Shown one piece after another: positions 14,548 through 23,720 of a stretch of 33,989 nt of DNA (within the stretch, counting starts at the first letter, position 1; the number at the start of each line of letters is the position of its first letter). The notes beneath the pieces are model-generated. The model did no database searches. It was not told where the DNA came from and saw only the letters and a program-made list of their open reading frames with translations. The DNA lies in the NCBI GenBank assembly GCA_947627325.1, contig CANQVO010000019.1, positions 1-33,989 of the forward strand. The letters are read 5' to 3'. The DNA comes from an uncultured Oscillospiraceae bacterium (GTDB lineage Bacteria > Bacillota > Clostridia > Oscillospirales > Oscillospiraceae). Both the position numbers and the translations under genes were made by a program.

Positions 14548-17500
14548 TTACGCCTGAAGATACCGCGCCAGGACGGCGGCCAGCTCGGCGCGGGTGCTGG
14601 TCCCGCCGGGGACCAGGGTGGCGGCGCTTCTGCCCTGGATCAGACCCGCCTGGACCGCCCAGGCCACGCCCTCCCGGGCCCAGGCGCTGACGGCGGAGGC
14701 GTCGGTGTAGCCGGTCAGGTCAGCCTGGCCGCTCACGTCCGCGCCCTGATAGGCGGCGTAGCGGCGCAGAATGGTGGCCAGCTGCTCCCGGGTGACGAGG
14801 TCGTCCGGGCCGAAGGCGTCCTGGCTGTACCCCTTTACGATGCCGTTGGCCGCGGCCCAGGAGATGGCGTCGGTGTACCAGAGGCCGGGGGCCACGTCGG
14901 CAAAGGCGATGTTCCGGGGCGCGCCGGGCTCGCCCGCCAGGCGGTAGAGGATGGTCACCACCATGGCCCGGGTGGTGCTCTGGTCCGGGGCAAAGGTGGC
15001 AGCGTCCACGCCCCGCATCAGGCCGCGGGCGATGACGTAGTCGGTGTAGTCGTGATACCACGCGGCCGCGTCCAGGTCGGCGAAGCGGGCGGAGCCGCAC
15101 GCTGTAAATTCGGCCTCCACGGCGACCGGGCCGGCGGGCATGGAGAAGGTGTACGTCCCGTCGCCGTTGTCGGTGAGGGCCACGGCCCCGCCGCTCCTGC
15201 CGGTGACGGCGAGGGTGGCCAGGTGATACCCCGCGTCGGGCGTCACCGTCAGGGTGACTTCGCTCCCCCGCCGCGCCGACGTGCTGTCGGCCGTCACAGC
15301 GCCGCCGGTGCTCTTAGCGGGGAGGGTGATGCTGTAATTGCCGCGGCGGGAGCTGGAGGAACTGGAGGCCGGGGCGGTCCAGCCGATACAGACGGGGGAC
15401 AGGCCGGTGACGGTGAAGGTGATGCCCTGGTCGGTGTTGGTGACCTCCGGCGTCTCCATCTCCCCGGCGCGGGGGCCGGAGGCGAACATATGGACCGCCG
15501 TGAAGGTATAGCGGGCGTTCGTCCCCGCGGGGTAGGGCAGCGTGACGGTGAGGCCGGAGGCGGGGACGCTGTCCTCGGGGGCGTCGTGCCAGGCCTCGGC
15601 GCCCTCCTTCACCTCCAACTTGACGTCAAAGACGGCGTAGTTCGCCCCGGCGGCCACCTGGTCGGCCAGGGCCCGCGTGAGCGTCTCCACATCGTCATAC
15701 AGCCCGCTCAGCCCGGACGGGACTTGGGTCAGTTCCTCCTCCTTCAGGCGAAGCTCGCTGTGGCAGTCGCAGGTAAACTCCGCGCTCTCATCCAGATCTG
15801 CCGGGAGGCGGTGGGTGATGGTAAAGTCCGCCGTGGCCGTGACCGCGTTGTAGTTGTCCGTGGCCGGGAACAGGGCCTTGACCGTGTATTCCCCCGCCGT
15901 GGTGGGCTTGGTATCGCTATAATCGTCCGCGCCCCGGGCCGCGTAGGTGTAGGTCACGTGCTCCGTGCCGTTGGTGTCCGACTGCGCCACGGGGTCCACA
16001 TCGGTCTGGCCGCAGAGGTAGTCTGCCATGGTGACGCTGCCCCTGCCCTCGGCCTTTTCGATGGTGACCGTGACAGACTGCGGCGCGGCGTCGTTGTGGT
16101 TGGCGTCGCCCGCCACTTGGTACCAGACGGTGTAGGTTCGCGCGTCAGTGCCCGTGGGGATGGCGGCGGAATAGGTGGTCCCGTCAAGGCTGTATTGCAT
16201 CTCCCCGCCGGTGGCGCTTCCCGCTGTCACCAACTCCTGCGCCGCGCCGGTATAGGTGAGGGCGTTGGCCGTGGGCGCGGTCACGGCGGGGTCGGCCTTG
16301 GCGACGGTGACGGTCACCGTCAACGTCACGGGGTCGGCGCCGTAGGACTCCACGCTCATCAGCGTATACTTCGGCTCCGTTTCCGCCGCCTGGATGGTCA
16401 GGGTGTAGGACCCGGCGCCGGCGGTCCCCGGGATCGTCAGGATATCGCCCGCCGTCTCCGCGCCCAGGGTGTCGTTTCCGGCGGTGATGGTATAGGTGAA
16501 TTTGCCGGCGGCGGGGGTCTCCGGCGCGGACTCGTAGCGGACATACTGGGACAGGTCCTCGGTCAGGGCGGTCCCGTAGGTGGTGGTGAGCATAATTTCA
16601 TCGCTCTCCCCGCCAAAGGCGTTCCGCCCCACGGCGTAGACGGTGATATCCCCGGTGACCGGGGTGGCGCTGTCGAACCGCTCGCCGTCGGCGCTGTTTT
16701 CCGTAGACCAGTGGTCAAAGGCCAGCCCGGCCAGCGCGGGCGCGGCGGGCAGAGCCGCCAGTCCGGCGGGGTTGGCGTACGCCACGGCGTGCTCCGCGCC
16801 GTTTGCCTGGAAGGTGACCTGGTAGACCGCCTTTTCCGTCTCGCCCGTCAGAACGGGGCCGCTGTCCGCGGGGAGCGCCTGGCCCCAGACCTGGCTGTCC
16901 TGCCCGTTTTGCAGGAGCCACGCCACCTCGCCGGAGGCGAACTGGGCCTCGGTCTTCTCCGTCGCCACGCCCTCGCCCTCGCCGATGCCGCCGGCGGCGG
17001 CGCCGGAGAGGTAATAGCAGTTGGCGACGGTGTCGGTCAGGGCCACCGGCGCTCCGGCGCTCAGGGTCTTGACCGCGCCCGGCCCCGCGGCCGCGCCGGG
17101 CAGGAGCATCAGCGATTCATAGTCATAGCTGTAATTCGCAACGACGTTGCGCCCCATCACCGCGCCGGGAACAGCCTCCCCAGTCCTGGTGACCGCGCCG
17201 GAGTTACAGCAGCGCTCCACGGTGGCGCTTGTCGTATTCGTGGACACATTCGTGCCCACGATGCCGCCGGCTCCGATGGCAATTTCGCTTGTATCGTCTG
17301 CGTCAAGCGACACCGCGCCGGTATTCAGGCAGTTTTTCACGCGAATGTCGGCATATACGGCATCGTTGGAGCCCAGGATGCCGCCGATCCCGGTCCCCGT
17401 CTGGATGACGCCGCCGTGAATGGTCCCTGTCACCGTGCCGGAGTTTTCGCAGTTCTCCACCGTCATGCCGTTCACGGCCTCGTCGTTCATGGACTCATTG

Positions 17501-20500
17501 ATCCCGATGACGCCGCCGATCCCCACCATGACATCGGTCACCGCGCCGCCGTTGACGGCGCCGGTCACCTGGCCGGAAAAGCGGCAGTTTTCTATCGCGG
17601 TCTGGTCAGCGAGACCCGCGTTCATCCCCACAATGCCTCCCATGGCGCACCCGACGGCGTAGGCGTCGCCGCCATCTGCTGTAAAGGACACGCGGGCGGC
17701 GCTGTCACAGCCTGTCACCCTACCCATGTTCATGCCCACGATCCCGCCAATGTAGCCGCCGAACATCTCAGAGATCGTACCGCCTTCGACCGTGACCGTT
17801 CCCTCGCTGGAGCAGTCCGCCACCGTGCCCATGTTCGCCCCCGCGATCCCGCCGACGGCAACTTCTTCCCTGCCGCTGACCGTGATGGTCCCGGACACGT
17901 TCAGGTCGCGGATCGTGCCCTCATTGATCCCAAACAGCCCCGCGGACGCCAGTTCGCTGGCCGGGTCGATCAAAAGCCCGCGGATCGTGTGCCCGCCGCC
18001 GTCAAAAGTACCCTGGAAGGCGGCGCTGTCGCCGTCTCCGATGGGCGTCCACGGCTCGTTTTCCAGGTCGATGTCCGCCGTCAGCTTGAAGTATCTCCCC
18101 TCGCTGTTGGGCGCGTAGGCGTTCACAAAGTCCCGCACGGTCTCCAGCGTGGCAAGGTCGGGGATGAGGTAGGGGTTTTCTTCCGTGTCGGCGACCGGGG
18201 ACGGCTCCCGGTTGTTCACCAGCACCGGGCGGCCCAGGGACAGGTCGTCCGCCCAGCCGTCGTAGAGGGTGGAGGCGAGGGATCTGAAGTCGTCCGCCGG
18301 TTTCGCCGTCGCGCTGCCGCCGCCGGTTTGATCTTCCCCGATGCCGGTCGTCGCTGTGCCTTCCAGGTAGAAGCAGTTCCTGACAGCGGCATTGATTTTG
18401 TTGCCATCACCTTTGGGATCCTCGCCCTGTACATTCAGGCCGATGATGCCGCCCGAATGCTCGCCCCCAGTGACCGCGCCGAAGTTGTAGCAGCTATCCA
18501 CTTTTCCGCCAGAGATAAAATTGACATCGTTCTTACCTACCACGCCTCCGCAGTACCCGCTGCTGTCGCTGCACGTGACCGTCCCTGTATTATAGCAGGA
18601 TCTGGTCACAGCGGCTTTTCCCCCGTTGTTGTTGCCGACGACGCCGCCGACGTTGTTGGTCCCGGTCACATCGCCGTTATTATAGCAGTAGCTGGTTTCA
18701 AAACTCTTTCCGGCAATGCCGCCAACATCGCTTTCGCCTTTCACGGCGACGCCGCTGCTGCAGTTCTTGATCAAGCCTGATTCGTTATAGCCGACGATAC
18801 CGCCCACACGATCCTTGCCCGTGACGCTGCCCTCCACCCGCAGGTTGCTGACCGTCCTGTTGATCGTCCCGAACAATCCCTGGTTATCTGACGTGGGAGC
18901 GTCGATATACAGTCCGCGGATGGTATGCCCGCCGCCGTCAAAAAAGCCGTCGAAGGAGTGCTCCCCCTCCCCGATGGGGGTCCACGGCTCGTTTTCCAGG
19001 TCGATGTCCGCCGTCAGTACGAAGGTCTCGCCCCGGCCGTGGCCGCTGTCGCTGTTGATGTAGTCCCGGAACGCTTTCAGCGTGGCCGCGTCGGGGATCT
19101 GGTAGGAGGCGCCCGCCCCGGAGACGGTAAACACCGCCTCCGCCGTGGCCGTTTGAGAGGCCCCATCGGCGCTGTATGTGACGGTGATCGTGGCGGTGTG
19201 GCCGCCGAAGAGACCGGCCTGGGGCCGGAGCTTCCAGCTGATGTTTTGCGCCCCGGCGGCAAGAGTCCCGACGTCGCCCGCGGTCAATTCAAAGCCCTCG
19301 CCCACCGTCACGTTCTCTATGACCACATCGTTCAGGCCCGTGTTCCGGATCACGATGGGCTTCTCCTCCGGCCACGCGCCGTCCGCCCCGTTCTCAAAGG
19401 CGATATCGCTCACCCGCAGGCTGTACGCCAGCTTTTCCGGCTGTGCCCCCGCGATGTCGTTCCCGGTGGTCGTGCCCCCGTCGTTGACGATCGTACCGTT
19501 GTTGGCGACCGTCCCCTGGTTGTTGAGCGTCCCGGGGTTCATGATCTGGCCGTTGTTGGTCAGGGTCGCGCCCTCGCCCACGGTGAGCGTGCTCCCCTCG
19601 GGGATGGTCAGGGTCTGGCCGCCCTGGATCTCCAGATCCTCCGTGAGGGTGGGACTGCCGTACACCGTGCCGCTGTCCCCCTCAAAGATCACGCCGCCCC
19701 AGCCGCGTTTTCCGCTGTCATCCTGGATGCCGTTGTTGGTGTGGACCACGGCGTTTCCGTCCTCGCCGGTGGAGAAGCTGCCGCTGGCGCCCAAGCTCCC
19801 GTCTCTGGTAGACCGCCCGCCGCCGATGCCGGGGGCGTCACCGCCGCCGGTGGCGGTGACCGTCCCGCCGGTGATGGTGATATCGCCGCCGCCGGAGGGG
19901 CCGTAGCCGCTGGACCCGCCGCCGCCGATGCCGGCCGAATCCTGGCACCCCGTCGCGGTGACCGTGCCGCCGTTGATGGTGATGGCGCCGCCGGATCTGC
20001 TCTCCCGGCCCCCGCCGATGCCGGCCCCGCCTGTCATATATCTGCCGCTGGGGTCGTGCCCGCCTTCCGCGGTCACCGTTCCGCCGTTGATGGTGATGAC
20101 GCCGCCATCGGCAAAAGGACCGCCGCCGATGCCGGCCCCGTCCTGTCCGCCCTTGGCGTAGACGGTCCCGCCGTTGATGGTGACCGCGCCGCAGGGCTGG
20201 CTCTGCCCACTGCCGATGCCGCCGCACATACTGCTTCCGATGGCGTCCAGTCTCCCCGTCCCGGCGGCCTGGCCGTAGATGGTCAGCGCGTCGCCCTGGG
20301 AGACGTCGATCCCCCCGTTCACCGTCAGGGTACAGCCGTCCATCAAGATCAGGTGGACGTCGCCGCTGACCGCGATCCGGCTATCCACGGTGACGTTTTC
20401 CCGGACCACGTACCAGCCCTCCCGCCAGGTGGTCTCGCCGCTCTTCACGGGCTGATAGAGCGCGCGGGTCTTCTCCGCGCCGTCGCTGTCCAGGTAGGGC

Positions 20501-21906
20501 ACGGGCGTTCCCAGAACGTCAAAGGACACCGTGGCCGCCGCGGTCACGTCATCTTCACAGGTGACGGTGATCTCCGCCTCGTAATGCCCGCACTCCAACC
20601 CCGCCGCGGGCTGGACCGTCCAGGTGGCGTTGCCCGCTCCCCCCGCCAGGGGGCCGACGTCGCCCTCGCCCAGAATGAAGCCGCCTCCGCTGAGCTCCAC
20701 CTGGGAGAGGGTGACGGTCCCGTCGCCGGTGTTCTCGATGGCGATGGGCTTCGCCTCCGGCTGGGCGTAGCCCTCCGCCAGACTGTCAAAGCTGGGGGCG
20801 GTGACGGTCAGTTCATACCGGACGGGCGGGTTCCCGCCGATCTCGCCGTCGATCTGCCCATACTGGTCGATATCGCCGTCATTTTGGACCGCGCCCTCCA
20901 CCTCCAGCGCCGCGCCGGGGGCCACGGTTAGCGTCGCCCCCTCCGCCACGGTGAGGGTGCTGTCGGCGGGGACCGTCAGGGTCCTGCCGGAGGGGATGGT
21001 GATATCCCCAGTGAGGGTGGGCTCGCCGTAGCACGTCCCATGGCCGGAATAGGGGAAGATCAGGCAGTCGTCCCGGCTCACGCTTCCGGCCCCGATCCCC
21101 CGCCGGTGGGAACCCTCGGTAAAGATCACGCCGCCGGTGATGGAGATCTCGCTTTCAAAATTGCCGTCTCTGTGGCCGTAGCCGATATCGTAGGAGCTGT
21201 TGTTGGGCGAGGCGCTCTTGGCGTGGATCTCGCCGCCGGTGATGGTGATGGCGCCCATCCCCTTGGCCCAGCAACCGCAGCCGATCCCGGCCCCGTTGCC
21301 GGTGCTCTCCGCCGTCACTGTGCCGCCGGTGATGGTGATGGACTGGAATTTTCCGTAGATCTTCTCCATCTCGTCGTTGGCGTGGCCGCCGCCGATGCCC
21401 GCGCCGTCGCCGATGCTCTTGGCCGCCACGGTGCCGCTCTCGATGGTGATGCTGCCGGCGTCGTCGGTCTGATTGCCGCCGATGCCCGCGCCGCTGGCGG
21501 TGTTCTCGCTGGGCTTGTTCGCCGTGGCGTACAGCGCGCCGTTCCCCCGGATGGTGAGGGACGCGCCCTCCGCCACGTGGATGCCGGCGTAGTGGTTCCC
21601 GCTCTCGAAGGTGTTCACGCTGTCGTCGGCCAAGATCAGCGTCACGTTCCCGGTCTGAATGTCAAAGGCACAGCCGTCGGCGCTGGTCACGGTCACGTTA
21701 TCCAGCGTGAGCGTCACGTCCCCGCCGGTGACGGTGATGGTGTTGGCGTCGGTACGGCCCGTGAGGGTGTATTCGCCGTCTCCCTCGAGGGAGACAGAGC
21801 CTTCCGCCACATTGTAGTCCACCGCCCACGCCACCGCGGGCAGGAGGGTGAAGGCCATCCCCACAGCCAGCAGTCCGGCCAGCCACTGTTTGACAACACG
21901 GTTCAT
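14548..21906 (-). CDS. Giant SLH-anchored surface protein 2 (GLUG, InlB-type and MBG-type repeats)
   Basis: 2452 residues, paralogous to the gene at 3230-11041. Approximate order: signal peptide (1-28, ending AVAWA); a Cthe_2159-like carbohydrate-binding beta-helix with GAGIGGG and ITITGGTVTA units (30-280); an Ig-like segment; a second Gly-rich helix block (about 550-705); another Ig-like segment; GLUG repeats in two blocks (about 930-1190 and 1240-1640); an InlB-type repeat (1690-1760); MBG-like domains (1768-2025); a domain with CDCHSELRL that I do not recognise (about 2030-2180); a Ser-rich stretch and an InlB-like repeat (2195-2265); three SLH domains (2272-2452, ending LARYLQA). The start ATG 21906 has AAGGGGG upstream. 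Likely a cell-wall-bound adhesin or glycan-binding protein; the ligand is unknown. It lacks the carboxypeptidase-regulatory-like domain of protein 1. Confidence 0.9.
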   Translation of the reverse strand: MNRVVKQWLAGLLAVGMAFTLLPAVAWAVDYNVAEGSVSLEGDGEYTLTGRTDANTITVTGGDVTLTLDNVTVTSADGCAFDIQTGNVTLILADDSVNTFESGNHYAGIHVAEGASLTIRGNGALYATANKPSENTASGAGIGGNQTDDAGSITIESGTVAAKSIGDGAGIGGGHANDEMEKIYGKFQSITITGGTVTAESTGNGAGIGCGCWAKGMGAITITGGEIHAKSASPNNSSYDIGYGHRDGNFESEISITGGVIFTEGSHRRGIGAGSVSRDDCLIFPYSGHGTCYGEPTLTGDITIPSGRTLTVPADSTLTVAEGATLTVAPGAALEVEGAVQNDGDIDQYGQIDGEIGGNPPVRYELTVTAPSFDSLAEGYAQPEAKPIAIENTGDGTVTLSQVELSGGGFILGEGDVGPLAGGAGNATWTVQPAAGLECGHYEAEITVTCEDDVTAAATVSFDVLGTPVPYLDSDGAEKTRALYQPVKSGETTWREGWYVVRENVTVDSRIAVSGDVHLILMDGCTLTVNGGIDVSQGDALTIYGQAAGTGRLDAIGSSMCGGIGSGQSQPCGAVTINGGTVYAKGGQDGAGIGGGPFADGGVITINGGTVTAEGGHDPSGRYMTGGAGIGGGRESRSGGAITINGGTVTATGCQDSAGIGGGGSSGYGPSGGGDITITGGTVTATGGGDAPGIGGGRSTRDGSLGASGSFSTGEDGNAVVHTNNGIQDDSGKRGWGGVIFEGDSGTVYGSPTLTEDLEIQGGQTLTIPEGSTLTVGEGATLTNNGQIMNPGTLNNQGTVANNGTIVNDGGTTTGNDIAGAQPEKLAYSLRVSDIAFENGADGAWPEEKPIVIRNTGLNDVVIENVTVGEGFELTAGDVGTLAAGAQNISWKLRPQAGLFGGHTATITVTYSADGASQTATAEAVFTVSGAGASYQIPDAATLKAFRDYINSDSGHGRGETFVLTADIDLENEPWTPIGEGEHSFDGFFDGGGHTIRGLYIDAPTSDNQGLFGTINRTVSNLRVEGSVTGKDRVGGIVGYNESGLIKNCSSGVAVKGESDVGGIAGKSFETSYCYNNGDVTGTNNVGGVVGNNNGGKAAVTRSCYNTGTVTCSDSSGYCGGVVGKNDVNFISGGKVDSCYNFGAVTGGEHSGGIIGLNVQGEDPKGDGNKINAAVRNCFYLEGTATTGIGEDQTGGGSATAKPADDFRSLASTLYDGWADDLSLGRPVLVNNREPSPVADTEENPYLIPDLATLETVRDFVNAYAPNSEGRYFKLTADIDLENEPWTPIGDGDSAAFQGTFDGGGHTIRGLLIDPASELASAGLFGINEGTIRDLNVSGTITVSGREEVAVGGIAGANMGTVADCSSEGTVTVEGGTISEMFGGYIGGIVGMNMGRVTGCDSAARVSFTADGGDAYAVGCAMGGIVGMNAGLADQTAIENCRFSGQVTGAVNGGAVTDVMVGIGGVIGINESMNDEAVNGMTVENCENSGTVTGTIHGGVIQTGTGIGGILGSNDAVYADIRVKNCLNTGAVSLDADDTSEIAIGAGGIVGTNVSTNTTSATVERCCNSGAVTRTGEAVPGAVMGRNVVANYSYDYESLMLLPGAAAGPGAVKTLSAGAPVALTDTVANCYYLSGAAAGGIGEGEGVATEKTEAQFASGEVAWLLQNGQDSQVWGQALPADSGPVLTGETEKAVYQVTFQANGAEHAVAYANPAGLAALPAAPALAGLAFDHWSTENSADGERFDSATPVTGDITVYAVGRNAFGGESDEIMLTTTYGTALTEDLSQYVRYESAPETPAAGKFTYTITAGNDTLGAETAGDILTIPGTAGAGSYTLTIQAAETEPKYTLMSVESYGADPVTLTVTVTVAKADPAVTAPTANALTYTGAAQELVTAGSATGGEMQYSLDGTTYSAAIPTGTDARTYTVWYQVAGDANHNDAAPQSVTVTIEKAEGRGSVTMADYLCGQTDVDPVAQSDTNGTEHVTYTYAARGADDYSDTKPTTAGEYTVKALFPATDNYNAVTATADFTITHRLPADLDESAEFTCDCHSELRLKEEELTQVPSGLSGLYDDVETLTRALADQVAAGANYAVFDVKLEVKEGAEAWHDAPEDSVPASGLTVTLPYPAGTNARYTFTAVHMFASGPRAGEMETPEVTNTDQGITFTVTGLSPVCIGWTAPASSSSSSRRGNYSITLPAKSTGGAVTADSTSARRGSEVTLTVTPDAGYHLATLAVTGRSGGAVALTDNGDGTYTFSMPAGPVAVEAEFTACGSARFADLDAAAWYHDYTDYVIARGLMRGVDAATFAPDQSTTRAMVVTILYRLAGEPGAPRNIAFADVAPGLWYTDAISWAAANGIVKGYSQDAFGPDDLVTREQLATILRRYAAYQGADVSGQADLTGYTDASAVSAWAREGVAWAVQAGLIQGRSAATLVPGGTSTRAELAAVLARYLQA
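14551..15090 (-). other. Three SLH domains of surface protein 2
   Basis: Repeats: FADLDAAAWYHDYTDYVIARGLMRGV, FADVAPGLWYTDAISWAAANGIV, and a third ending WAVQAGLIQGRSAATLVPGG, with TTRAMVVTILYRL, VTREQLATILRRY and STRAELAAVLARY helices. This is the same anchor as in protein 1, placing both proteins on the secondary wall polymer. Confidence 0.9.
19800..20245 (-). repeat. Gly-rich beta-helix repeats in surface protein 2
   Basis: About five units of roughly 30 codons with (A/G)GIGGG...ITINGGTVTA(T/E)GG. The DNA is repetitive in step, with CCGCCGATGCCGG recurring on the plus strand. They match the block in surface protein 1. Confidence 0.8.
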
Positions 21907-21934
21907 AGAAACAACCCCCTTAGACTTGCGGCGG

Positions 21935-21955
21935 AGCCCGGCGCCAAGCCGGGCT
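21935..21955 (-). other. Leader hairpin of surface protein 2
   Basis: A perfect 8-bp stem (AGCCCGGC with GCCGGGCT, loop GCCAA) about 30 nt before the start codon of the second giant gene. Confidence 0.55.
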
Positions 21956-22023
21956 TCGCGGCATCCCCGCCGCCACTGGCGATCCGCGCGAACGGTAGTT
22001 CCTGCGGTTTCGCAAAGAGAAAT

Positions 22024-22066
22024 GACGCGCGTATATTCATACGCGCGTCGCCGTAATATTACGGCG
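22024..22066 (-). promoter_or_regulatory. Tandem palindromes in the leader of surface protein 2
   Basis: A perfect 11-bp inverted repeat (GACGCGCGTAT-ATTC-ATACGCGCGTC, 22024-22049) is followed directly by a perfect 18-bp palindrome (CGCCGTAATATTACGGCG, 22049-22066). They lie between the -10 and the start codon, so they could be RNA hairpins or protein-binding sites. Confidence 0.6.
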
Positions 22067-22092
22067 GTGATCTTCTCCGCGCATACACAAGT

Positions 22093-22155
22093 ATTATACT
22101 ATACTTTTCTACACGCCGCCGTGATTTTTACGAAAGAAATGTGACTTTTACGAAA
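22093..22155 (-). promoter_or_regulatory. Promoter of surface protein 2 with upstream direct repeats
   Basis: Minus strand: perfect TATAAT (22098-22093) with no recognisable -35 at the normal distance. Just upstream, two 15-bp direct repeats (plus strand GTGAYTTTTACGAAA at 22121-22135 and 22141-22155, one mismatch) are spaced 20 bp, about two helical turns. A weak -35 with in-phase repeats behind it fits an activator-dependent promoter. Confidence 0.6.
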
Positions 22156-22183
22156 TGCCGGGCCGGAGATGGAGGCCAAAAAA

Positions 22184-22211
22184 GCGGCCCCTCCCGCCCG
22201 GGAGGGGCCGC
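22184..22211 (-). terminator. Terminator of the transport/salvage operon
   Basis: A 12-bp perfect stem (GCGGCCCCTCCC and complement, loop of 4). On the minus strand TTTTTT follows. It lies 18 bp past the permease stop. Confidence 0.92.
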
Positions 22212-22229
22212 CTGTCAAGGCGCTTTGGC

Positions 22230-23636
22230 TCAATGGGTCACGAGGAACATGGCGGCGAAGAGCGCCGCGATCACCCAGGTCCCCGCTTTGACCTCCCGCG
22301 CCCTGCCGGTGAACACGCAGATCAGCACGTGGGAGATCACGCCGAAGGCGATGCCGTAGGAGATGTTGTAGGTCAAGGGCATCATCGCCAGGGTCAAAAA
22401 CGCCGGGACCGCCTCCTCGGTCTTGAGCCAGTCGATGTTCCGGGCGCAGTTCATCATCATGATCCCCACGTAGATGAGCGCCGCCGCGGTGGCGCACCCG
22501 GGCACCAGCTTGGCGATGGGGCTCAAAAACATACTGGCAAAGAACAGCGCCCCGGTCACCATGGCGGCCATGCCGGTCCGCCCGCCCTCCGCGATGCCCG
22601 TGGAGGCCTCCACGTAGGAGCTCACCGTGGAGGTGCCGCAGACCGCGCCCGCGGTGGTGGCGATGGCGTCGGCCAGCATCGCCTTGTCCATGCGGGGCAC
22701 CTCCCCCTCCTCGGTGAGCAGATTGCCCCGGGCGCAGGCGCCGTACAGGGTGCCGATGGTGTCAAACATATCCACCAGGCAGAAGGCCAGCGCGGTGGTC
22801 GCGATCAGGATGGCCAGCTCCGCCCCGCTGTGCTCCGCCAGATAGGGGGAGAAGTTGAACCCCTCCGTAAAGACCCGGCCAAACGCCTGGGTCCCAAAGT
22901 CCACAAAGGCCGCCAGGGGGTTGAAATCCAGACTCTCCCCAAAGCCCGCGTAGAATCCGGGGACCGTGAGGCCCAGGAGGTAATAGAGCGCCGTCCCGCC
23001 CAGGATCCCCCAGAGCACGGCGCCCCTCACCCGCTTGCAGGTCAGGACCGCGATGGCGGTCAAAATGGCGAGGGTGACGACCATGGGCATGATATCCCCC
23101 CACGTCACAGAGCCGGAGAGCAGGTTGAAGGAGGCCAGGGTGACGAAGGTGGACGAATTTGCCACCACGATCCCGGAGTCCTTGAGCCCGATGAAGGCGA
23201 TGAACAGCCCCACCCCCGCGGGGATGGTCACCCGGACCGACCGGGGGATGGCCTCGAAGATCTTCTTTCGCAGTCCCGTCACCGTGAGCAGGATGAACAA
23301 GATGCCGTCCAGCAGGACGAGCACCAGGGCGTTGGCGTAGCTCAGCCCCAGGCCGAAGCACACCGTGTAGACAAAAAAGGCGTTGGAGCCCATGGCCGCC
23401 GCCTGCGCCATGGGCAGGTTGGCCAGAAGTCCGATCAGCACCGTCCCGATACAGGCGGAGATCGCGGTGGAGATATAGATCGCGTTGTAGGACACCCCCG
23501 GCAGCTCCGCGAACATTCTGGAGTTGACCATGAGGATGTAGGCCATGGTCATAAAGGTCGTGACCCCCGCCAGGACCTCCGTCTTGACATTGGAACCGGC
23601 CTCCTTGATGTGAAACAGCTTCTCCGGCGATAACAT
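22230..23636 (-). CDS. NCS2-family purine permease (AzgA type)
   Basis: About 468 residues, with the hydrophobicity of a 12-14 helix membrane transporter of the AzgA-like branch of NCS2 (adenine, guanine or hypoxanthine:H+ symport). Visible family motifs: EVLAGVTTFMTMAYILMVN near the start, AAAMGSNAFFVYTV in helix 3, LDGILFILLTVTGLRKKIFEAIP, VGLFIAFIGLKDSG, and FCLVDMFDTIGTL followed by CGTSTVSSYVEASTGIAEGGRTG, the substrate-site region. Which purine it moves is not certain. I chose ATG 23636; an in-frame GTG at 23648 is possible. It follows the 5'-nucleotidase by about 85 bp on the same strand, fitting uptake of bases derived from extracellular nucleotides. A hairpin (GGCGCG/CGCGCC, 23667-23683) lies in the gap. 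I see no purine riboswitch. Confidence 0.92.
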   Translation of the reverse strand: MLSPEKLFHIKEAGSNVKTEVLAGVTTFMTMAYILMVNSRMFAELPGVSYNAIYISTAISACIGTVLIGLLANLPMAQAAAMGSNAFFVYTVCFGLGLSYANALVLVLLDGILFILLTVTGLRKKIFEAIPRSVRVTIPAGVGLFIAFIGLKDSGIVVANSSTFVTLASFNLLSGSVTWGDIMPMVVTLAILTAIAVLTCKRVRGAVLWGILGGTALYYLLGLTVPGFYAGFGESLDFNPLAAFVDFGTQAFGRVFTEGFNFSPYLAEHSGAELAILIATTALAFCLVDMFDTIGTLYGACARGNLLTEEGEVPRMDKAMLADAIATTAGAVCGTSTVSSYVEASTGIAEGGRTGMAAMVTGALFFASMFLSPIAKLVPGCATAAALIYVGIMMMNCARNIDWLKTEEAVPAFLTLAMMPLTYNISYGIAFGVISHVLICVFTGRAREVKAGTWVIAALFAAMFLVTH

Positions 23637-23720
23637 GATCCTCAGCACCTCTCTTTCTCAACATACGGCGCGCCCCGCGCGCCTGGTTTGGCTGATATCC
23701 CCCGGTCGAAGCGGGGGGCG

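Noticed and set aside
14371-18780. Plus-strand open frame of 1469 codons
   Set aside because: Antisense to giant surface gene 2 and a by-product of biased composition. The real gene has signal peptide, SLH domains and a ribosome site.
18925-20931. Plus-strand open frame of 668 codons
   Set aside because: Same reason: the complement of the beta-helix and GLUG repeats of surface protein 2.
22155-23633. Plus-strand open frame of 492 codons opposite the purine permease
   Set aside because: Low-complexity Gly/His/Arg/Asp translation. The minus strand encodes a well-conserved NCS2 transporter.
23636-23720. Purine riboswitch before the AzgA-type permease
   Set aside because: The gap holds only a GC-rich hairpin and a weak CCCCCG/CGGGGG stem; none of the conserved purine aptamer loops is visible.
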